Shown piece by piece: positions 7,279 through 10,790 of a DNA stretch of 10,790 nt. Origin of the DNA: an uncultured Lachnospiraceae bacterium (GTDB lineage: Bacteria; Bacillota; Clostridia; Lachnospirales; Lachnospiraceae). How positions within the stretch are numbered: position 1 is the first letter of the stretch; each line of letters opens with the position of its first letter. The translations under genes were made by a program, and so were the position numbers. The DNA lies in NCBI GenBank assembly GCA_902783395.1, contig CACZRA010000118.1, positions 1 to 10,790 on the forward strand, given 5' to 3'. The notes beneath the pieces are model-generated. The model did no database searches and had not been told where the DNA came from. It saw nothing but the letters and a program-made list of their open reading frames with translations.

Positions 7279-7300
7279 GCCAGGGAAGTATGATATTCAA
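7268..7300 (-). repeat. 11-bp inverted repeat enclosing the apbE start
   Basis: TTGAATATCAT (7268-7278) and ATGATATTCAA (7290-7300) form a perfect inverted repeat with an 11-nt spacer. On the transcript the annotated apbE ATG is the first triplet of the 3' arm, so the start would be paired in a folded RNA. The arms are spaced so that their centres are 22 bp apart, about two helical turns, which would also suit a dimeric DNA-binding protein. Which use applies, if either, cannot be told from sequence. Confidence 0.6.
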
Positions 7301-7328
7301 TCCTTCGGACAGGATCCTTCGGATCCTG
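7300..7328 (-). repeat. GGATCC-type hairpin plus 10-bp direct repeat in the rnfB-apbE spacer
   Basis: CAGGATCC (7310-7317) and GGATCCTG (7321-7328) form a perfect 8-bp inverted repeat with a 3-nt loop. The same stretch holds two direct copies of ATCCTTCGGA (7300-7309 and 7314-7323), offset by 14 bp. Together they could give alternative RNA pairings, since either copy could pair with part of the same stem. No U-run follows on the minus strand. Confidence 0.55.
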
Positions 7329-7336
7329 CCAAATAC

Positions 7337-7368
7337 GTATGCTGAATTATTGAAATAATTCAGCATAC
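7337..7368 (-). repeat. 14-bp perfect inverted repeat overlapping the rnfB stop
   Basis: GTATGCTGAATTAT (7337-7350) and ATAATTCAGCATAC (7355-7368) are exact inverted copies around a 4-nt loop. On the transcript the 5' arm contains the last two rnfB codons and the TGA stop, so a ribosome finishing rnfB would melt it. The stem is AT-rich and is followed by GTATTTGG rather than a U-tract, so it is not a classical intrinsic terminator in this direction or the other. A processing, stability or attenuation element at the rnf/apbE boundary is plausible. Confidence 0.7.
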
Positions 7369-8151
7369 TATGCACTTCCTGGGGCATTCACGGGCGCATT
7401 TGCCGCAGTTTTTGCATTTTTCGTAGTCTATCACGGGATAACCTTTATCTATGGTGATCGCTTCAAACGGACAGCCCTTTACACATTTCCCGCAGGCTAT
7501 GCATCCGATCTTGCAGGCCGATATGACAGGCTTGCCGAATTCCGGATTGGAGCAGCCTATCTGCACCTTCGATCCGTAGGGCACCTCCGAGATAAGCCCC
7601 TTCGGACAGGTCTTCATGCACATCCGGCAGTCCACGCATTTTTCGGGATCCACGACCGCTATCCCGTTCACTATATGTATGGCATCATATTCGCATACCT
7701 TCACGCAGTCGCCGTAGCCCATACAGCCGAAGCGGCAGGATTTCGGTCCCGTCCCCGGCGCGAACTTTGCCATCATGCAGCTCTTCGTTCCGCTGTAATC
7801 ATAATTCTCCGTGGTCTTTTCGCAGTCTCCGAGACAGTGCACAAAGGCTACTTTCTTCTCCGAGGCATCTGCCGAGGTTCCCATGATACCGGCTATCTTG
7901 TCCGCCACCGGCTGCTGTCCTACCACGCAGGCAGAAACCGGTGCCTCCCCCTTTGCTATGGCAGCCGCAAGCGCGGCGCATCCCGAATATCCGCAGGCTC
8001 CGCAGTTTGCTCCGGGCAGGGCTTCCTTTATCTCGGCCTCCTTTTCATCCACCGGCACGAAGAAAACCTTGCTCGCTATCCCCAGAAATGCTCCGACAAA
8101 GAGCCCGATGCCTCCTATCATGAGCGTTGCATATAATATATCAACTGACAT
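7360..8151 (-). CDS. rnfB: Rnf complex iron-sulfur subunit RnfB
   Basis: RnfB is the membrane-anchored ferredoxin-facing subunit that passes electrons from reduced ferredoxin into the Rnf complex. The 263-residue protein has one N-terminal membrane segment (about 6-28), then the RnfB-type [4Fe-4S] domain with Cys50, 53, 58 and 75. Ferredoxin-like clusters follow: Cys139/143/149/153, Cys172/175/178/182, Cys213/217/220/223/227 and Cys246/249/252/256. Additional cysteines at 106, 110, 125, 200, 260 and 263 may take part. This richness in clusters is typical of clostridial RnfB and exceeds proteobacterial forms. The ATG at 8151 follows an AAGGAG site. The gene is separated from rnfA by 73 bp, the largest gap among the rnf genes here. 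Its stop codon lies in the 14-bp inverted repeat. The protein ends in CIVC immediately before the stop. Confidence 0.97.
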   Translation of the reverse strand: MSVDILYATLMIGGIGLFVGAFLGIASKVFFVPVDEKEAEIKEALPGANCGACGYSGCAALAAAIAKGEAPVSACVVGQQPVADKIAGIMGTSADASEKKVAFVHCLGDCEKTTENYDYSGTKSCMMAKFAPGTGPKSCRFGCMGYGDCVKVCEYDAIHIVNGIAVVDPEKCVDCRMCMKTCPKGLISEVPYGSKVQIGCSNPEFGKPVISACKIGCIACGKCVKGCPFEAITIDKGYPVIDYEKCKNCGKCARECPRKCIVC

Positions 8152-8173
8152 AAACCGTATCTCCTTAATCTCC

Positions 8174-8187
8174 GGGGGTTCTCCCCC
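8174..8187 (-). repeat. G5/C5 hairpin in the rnfA-rnfB spacer
   Basis: GGGGG and CCCCC arms with a 4-nt loop lie 22 bp upstream of the rnfB start, just before its SD, in the 73-bp gap between rnfA and rnfB. The short GC-only stem would be stable in RNA. No U-run follows it, so it is more likely to affect mRNA processing or relative expression of rnfB than to terminate transcription. A chance origin in this GC-rich gap is possible. Confidence 0.45.
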
Positions 8188-8224
8188 TGTTATCTGCCTT
8201 CCGGGACCTCTCCGGCCCTGCCTC

Positions 8225-8797
8225 TTATTTCAGCGCGGCGAATCCGAAGAACGCTATGGACATAAGCGCCGAGGTTATCATAACTATCGGGAACCCTCTG
8301 AAGGGTTTCGGAACATCGTTGAACACCATCTTCTCCCTGATAAAGGCAAGGATCACTATCGCGAGCCAGAAGCCTATGGCAGTAGCGAAGCCGTGTACGG
8401 TGCCCGTAAGTATGTCGTAATCATTCTGAACATTAAGGAGCGCCACACCAAGCACCGCGCAGTTGGTCGTGATAAGCGGAAGATAGATGCCGAGAGCCTC
8501 ATAGAGAGACGGCACGAACTTCTTCGTAAACATCTCGACGAACTGGACAAGCGCGGCGACGATAAGGATAAACGCTATCGTCTTAAGGTATTCTACATTG
8601 AAAGGCACCAGCAGGAATTTGTAAATGACCCCGCATACAAGGCTTGACAGGGTCAGTACAAAGGTGACCGCCATACCCATGCCCGATGCCGAATCAGATT
8701 TCTGCGATACCCCCAGGAACGCGCAGATCCCGAGGAACTGGCTCAAAACCACGTTATTTATCAGACAGGCGGTTATCGCTATCATTATTATCTCCAT
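8225..8797 (-). CDS. rnfA: Rnf complex membrane subunit RnfA
   Basis: RnfA is one of the paired, inverted-topology membrane subunits (with RnfE) that form the core of the ferredoxin:NAD+ oxidoreductase and help carry electrons across the membrane near the ion path. The 190-residue protein has about six membrane segments. Family hallmarks include NNVVLSQFLGICAFLGVS near the N-terminus and TTNCAVLGVAL near 110-120. The two conserved cysteines in these half-repeats are those known to hold a [2Fe-2S] cluster between RnfA and RnfE. Length matches the family. The ATG at 8797 lies 3 bp after the rnfE stop, with an AGGGGG ribosome site inside the end of rnfE. A second in-frame ATG four codons later is a possible start. 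Confidence 0.97.
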   Translation of the reverse strand: MEIIMIAITACLINNVVLSQFLGICAFLGVSQKSDSASGMGMAVTFVLTLSSLVCGVIYKFLLVPFNVEYLKTIAFILIVAALVQFVEMFTKKFVPSLYEALGIYLPLITTNCAVLGVALLNVQNDYDILTGTVHGFATAIGFWLAIVILAFIREKMVFNDVPKPFRGFPIVMITSALMSIAFFGFAALK

Positions 8798-8800
8798 GAT

Positions 8801-9577
8801 CTATACCCCCTCTTTTCCTTCATTATTCTTTGCGGCGGCATCTGCCGGAACCGCTTCCTTTACGGCTGCGTTCTCAGTGCATGCTTCCCTTCCCGTGCAC
8901 AGGCCAAGCTTCATGCAGCTCATGCAGTCGCCGCACATATTACCCTGAGCGGGATCGACCCCCGGTCTCCTGCCCGCGCCGATCTTAAGCCTGTTCATTA
9001 CGGCCACAAGGAAGCCGAGCACAAGGAATGCTCCCGGTGCCAGAACGAATATATTCACCGGTACATAGGATACGGGAGTGATCTTCATGCCGAACCAGGT
9101 ACCTGCTCCTATTATCTCCCTTACGGAGCCTAAAAGGAAAAGCGCTATAGTAAAGCCTAATCCCATGCCGAGCCCGTCAAAGAAAGCTGATACAGGCTTC
9201 ATCTTTCCGGCATAGGCCTCCGCTCTTCCCATGATGATACAGTTTACGACGATGAGCGGGATATATATCCCAAGGGATTTGTACAGTCCCGGCGTGAAGC
9301 CCTCCATAAGGAAATCCACCATCGTAACGAAGGATGCAATGACCACGATATACGCGGGCATCCTCATCCTGTCGGGTATGATCTTCCTCAGCAGGGAAAT
9401 GATGAGCTCGGCCAGCGTCAGTATTATCGTGGTCGAAAGCCCCATACCCACGCCGTTCAACGCCGATGTGGTGGTGGCCAGCGTCGGACACATGCCGAGG
9501 ATCAGGCAGAATACAGGATTCTCATTATATATTCCGTTAAGTATCCTCTCGGCAGGAGTATCTTTCTTAAGCCTCAT
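8801..9577 (-). CDS. rnfE: Rnf complex membrane subunit RnfE with cysteine-rich tail
   Basis: RnfE is the membrane partner of RnfA. The 258-residue protein has a soluble N-terminal stretch (RILNGIYNENPVFCLILG), about six membrane segments, and the conserved cysteine motifs GMCPTLATTTS and VNCIIMG that contribute to the intramembrane [2Fe-2S] centre. It is longer than many RnfE proteins because of a tail after about residue 205. That tail carries Cys215, 218, 221, 227 and 233 (CxxCxxCx5Cx5C), then an Ala/Glu/Lys-rich end. The tail might bind a metal or iron-sulfur cluster; I cannot tell how widespread it is. The ATG at 9577 overlaps the rnfG stop (ATGA) and is preceded by a strong AAGGAGGTG ribosome site, so translation is coupled. 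Confidence 0.96.
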   Translation of the reverse strand: MRLKKDTPAERILNGIYNENPVFCLILGMCPTLATTTSALNGVGMGLSTTIILTLAELIISLLRKIIPDRMRMPAYIVVIASFVTMVDFLMEGFTPGLYKSLGIYIPLIVVNCIIMGRAEAYAGKMKPVSAFFDGLGMGLGFTIALFLLGSVREIIGAGTWFGMKITPVSYVPVNIFVLAPGAFLVLGFLVAVMNRLKIGAGRRPGVDPAQGNMCGDCMSCMKLGLCTGREACTENAAVKEAVPADAAAKNNEGKEGV

Positions 9578-10209
9578 GATGCACCTCCTTCCAGGCAGCG
9601 CGCCGCCGCAAGAGCGGCATTTACCGCCTTGGTGACGGCTTTAGTCGTAACGGTGCTTCCGCTGATGGCATCTATCTCATTTGATGCGCTCTTTCCGTTC
9701 TTTGTAAATACGATCCATTCATCACCCGGGGCAAGATCCACAAACTGTTCCTTGAATTCCGGAAGATCCGCCTTCATTCCCATGCCCGCGGTCTCCGAAA
9801 GAGTAAGGAAGGCTATGCTGTTTACGGTAAGGTTTCCGTCCTCGGCTCTTACGCCCGTCATTATCTTTATTTCCCCGCCGTAGCCTTCTTTATTCAAGGA
9901 TGTGATGACATAGCCGAGCTTCTCACCCTTATCATCAAGGGCTGTGTCCACGGCCTTCACCTCAGTCTTCGTAAAGCCCGCATCCTCCAGCGCCTTTATT
10001 ATGTCCGCATTTGCCTCTATCCCGTCTACCGCCTCAAAGGAAGCCGCGTCCGGGAAGACGGCCTTCTGAGTCTCTATCCTCGTCTTCTCCTCCTGCGCGG
10101 CTATGGGGCCCGCAGTAACGGTATGCACCAGCCCCAGGAGAAGTCCGGCAACCAGTGTTATAAGGGTTATGATGACTATGTCATGCCCCAGGGAGGTTTC
10201 TTTTTTCAT
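9574..10209 (-). CDS. rnfG: Rnf complex FMN-binding subunit RnfG
   Basis: RnfG is a membrane-anchored flavoprotein on the outer face of the membrane that relays electrons through covalently bound FMN. The 211-residue protein has one N-terminal membrane segment (about 10-32), a helical linker, and an FMN-binding domain. It contains GYVITSLNKEGYGGEIKIMTG and the flavinylation motif DAISGSTVTT at 180-189. Thr188 is the expected attachment residue, and the apbE product encoded downstream would do the attachment. The motif has Ser185 where Ala is most common (SGST instead of SGAT). The ATG at 10209 overlaps the rnfD stop (ATGA) and follows a perfect AAGGAGG site seven bases upstream. Length and order D-G-E-A-B match clostridial rnf operons. 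Confidence 0.96.
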   Translation of the reverse strand: MKKETSLGHDIVIITLITLVAGLLLGLVHTVTAGPIAAQEEKTRIETQKAVFPDAASFEAVDGIEANADIIKALEDAGFTKTEVKAVDTALDDKGEKLGYVITSLNKEGYGGEIKIMTGVRAEDGNLTVNSIAFLTLSETAGMGMKADLPEFKEQFVDLAPGDEWIVFTKNGKSASNEIDAISGSTVTTKAVTKAVNAALAAARCLEGGAS

Positions 10210-10790
10210 GCCTTCTCCTCCTTTTCCTTTGTTTTCTTTTCCTTTACGATGCCGAAAGCAAGCGGCTTTGTATAGTTCTCTATGAGCGGCACGAGGCAGT
10301 TCATGAAGATGATCGCATAGGATACTCCCTCTGAGGAATTGCCCAGCATCCTGAAGATCCAGGTCAGCACTCCGAGGAGCAGCGCATATACATACTGTGC
10401 CTTAGCCGTCATCGGGCTTGTCACATAGTCAGTCGCCATGAACCAGGCGCCCAGCATCAGTCCGCCCGCGCATATCTCTTCAAGGGTGAATACAAGCGGA
10501 TCGCCGTAGCCCCTTAAAGCTGCCGTGATAAGTGTAAGTACCGCGAAGGAGCCGATATAGACGGCCGGTATCCTTATCTCTATCACCTTCATGAATACAA
10601 GGAAGAGCCCGCCGATCAGCAGCAGAAGTGCGGAAGTCTCTCCTATCACTCCTCCGGTGTTTCCTATGAAAAGCGCCCCAAGGTCGAAGTGCTCACCGAG
10701 CTTTAAGTAGGCAAGCGGGGTCGCCCCCGACAGCGCGTCGGTGGTCGCCGGCACATCCCACACGGTATGTATGAAGCCTCCGTTTGAAGC
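10206..10790 (-). CDS. rnfD: Rnf complex membrane subunit RnfD, C-terminal part
   Basis: RnfD is a polytopic membrane flavoprotein of the Rnf complex, with FMN linked to a threonine facing the outside. The window holds the last 194 residues. The open frame runs to the right edge without a start; an internal GTG at 10763 is not the real start. The first residues contain WDVPATTDALSGATPLAYL, and the Thr of SGAT (nt 10719-10721) is the predicted FMN attachment site for ApbE. Several membrane segments follow, including VIGETSALLLLIGGLFLVF, LGAWFMATDYVTSPMT and the family ending ENYTKPLAFG, with a Lys/Glu-rich tail. The TGA overlaps the rnfG ATG. Full-length family members are about 300 residues, so about one third of the protein and probably rnfC lie beyond the edge. 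Confidence 0.95.
   Translation of the reverse strand, partial: ASNGGFIHTVWDVPATTDALSGATPLAYLKLGEHFDLGALFIGNTGGVIGETSALLLLIGGLFLVFMKVIEIRIPAVYIGSFAVLTLITAALRGYGDPLVFTLEEICAGGLMLGAWFMATDYVTSPMTAKAQYVYALLLGVLTWIFRMLGNSSEGVSYAIIFMNCLVPLIENYTKPLAFGIVKEKKTKEKEEKA

Noticed and set aside
7337..7368. Intrinsic terminator at the end of rnfB
   Set aside because: The stem is perfect, but it is AT-rich, contains the stop codon in its 5' arm, and no U-tract follows on either strand. It is reported only as an inverted repeat.
7811..8647. Long plus-strand open frame of 278 codons opposite rnfA/rnfB
   Set aside because: It is antisense to two well-supported rnf genes, spans their spacer, resembles no family I recognise and is explained by codon bias on the coding strand.

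Overview
This window appears to come from an anaerobic Firmicute of class Clostridia, most likely a Lachnospiraceae member. The evidence is an rnf operon in the clostridial order with a multi-cluster RnfB, a MurE with a Lachnospiraceae-like SPDHIGxNEH segment, Gram-positive-style lipoproteins, strong Shine-Dalgarno (SD) sites and frequent ATA and AGG codons. The genus cannot be told from the window. Every supported gene lies on the minus strand, so transcription runs from position 10790 down to 1. Twelve genes are seen. The two at the edges, rnfD and murE, are cut by the window.

Right part (10790-7360): rnfD (3' part), rnfG, rnfE, rnfA and rnfB, packed with 4-bp overlaps or short gaps. They encode the membrane ferredoxin:NAD+ oxidoreductase that couples electron transfer to Na+ or H+ export. 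rnfC is expected just outside the right edge.

Middle (7359-5392): an unusually structured spacer with three inverted repeats, then apbE (the FMN transferase that would flavinylate RnfD and RnfG), a membrane-anchored NusG-domain-II protein and a Gx-type membrane protein. These three overlap one another, so they look co-translated. The NusG-II/Gx pair resembles accessory genes found in flavin-based extracytosolic electron-transfer loci.

Left part (5391-721): three exported proteins of uncertain function. The first is a lipoprotein with two similar Ig/NEAT-like domains followed by only the N-terminal half of a FecB-type binding protein. The second is a lipoprotein that looks like a six-bladed beta-propeller. 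The third is a 676-residue membrane-anchored protein combining TPR-like, MORN and SH3-like segments with a VanX-type (M15D) domain in which two catalytic residues are replaced. The first 217 residues of MurE, a peptidoglycan precursor ligase, follow at positions 653-1.

The most interesting points are the apparent pseudo-peptidase, the half binding protein placed directly downstream of the Rnf/ApbE genes, the cysteine-rich tail on RnfE, and the hairpin-rich rnfB-apbE spacer, where the annotated apbE start lies inside an inverted repeat without an SD. No tRNA, rRNA, CRISPR array, insertion sequence or classical intrinsic terminator was seen.
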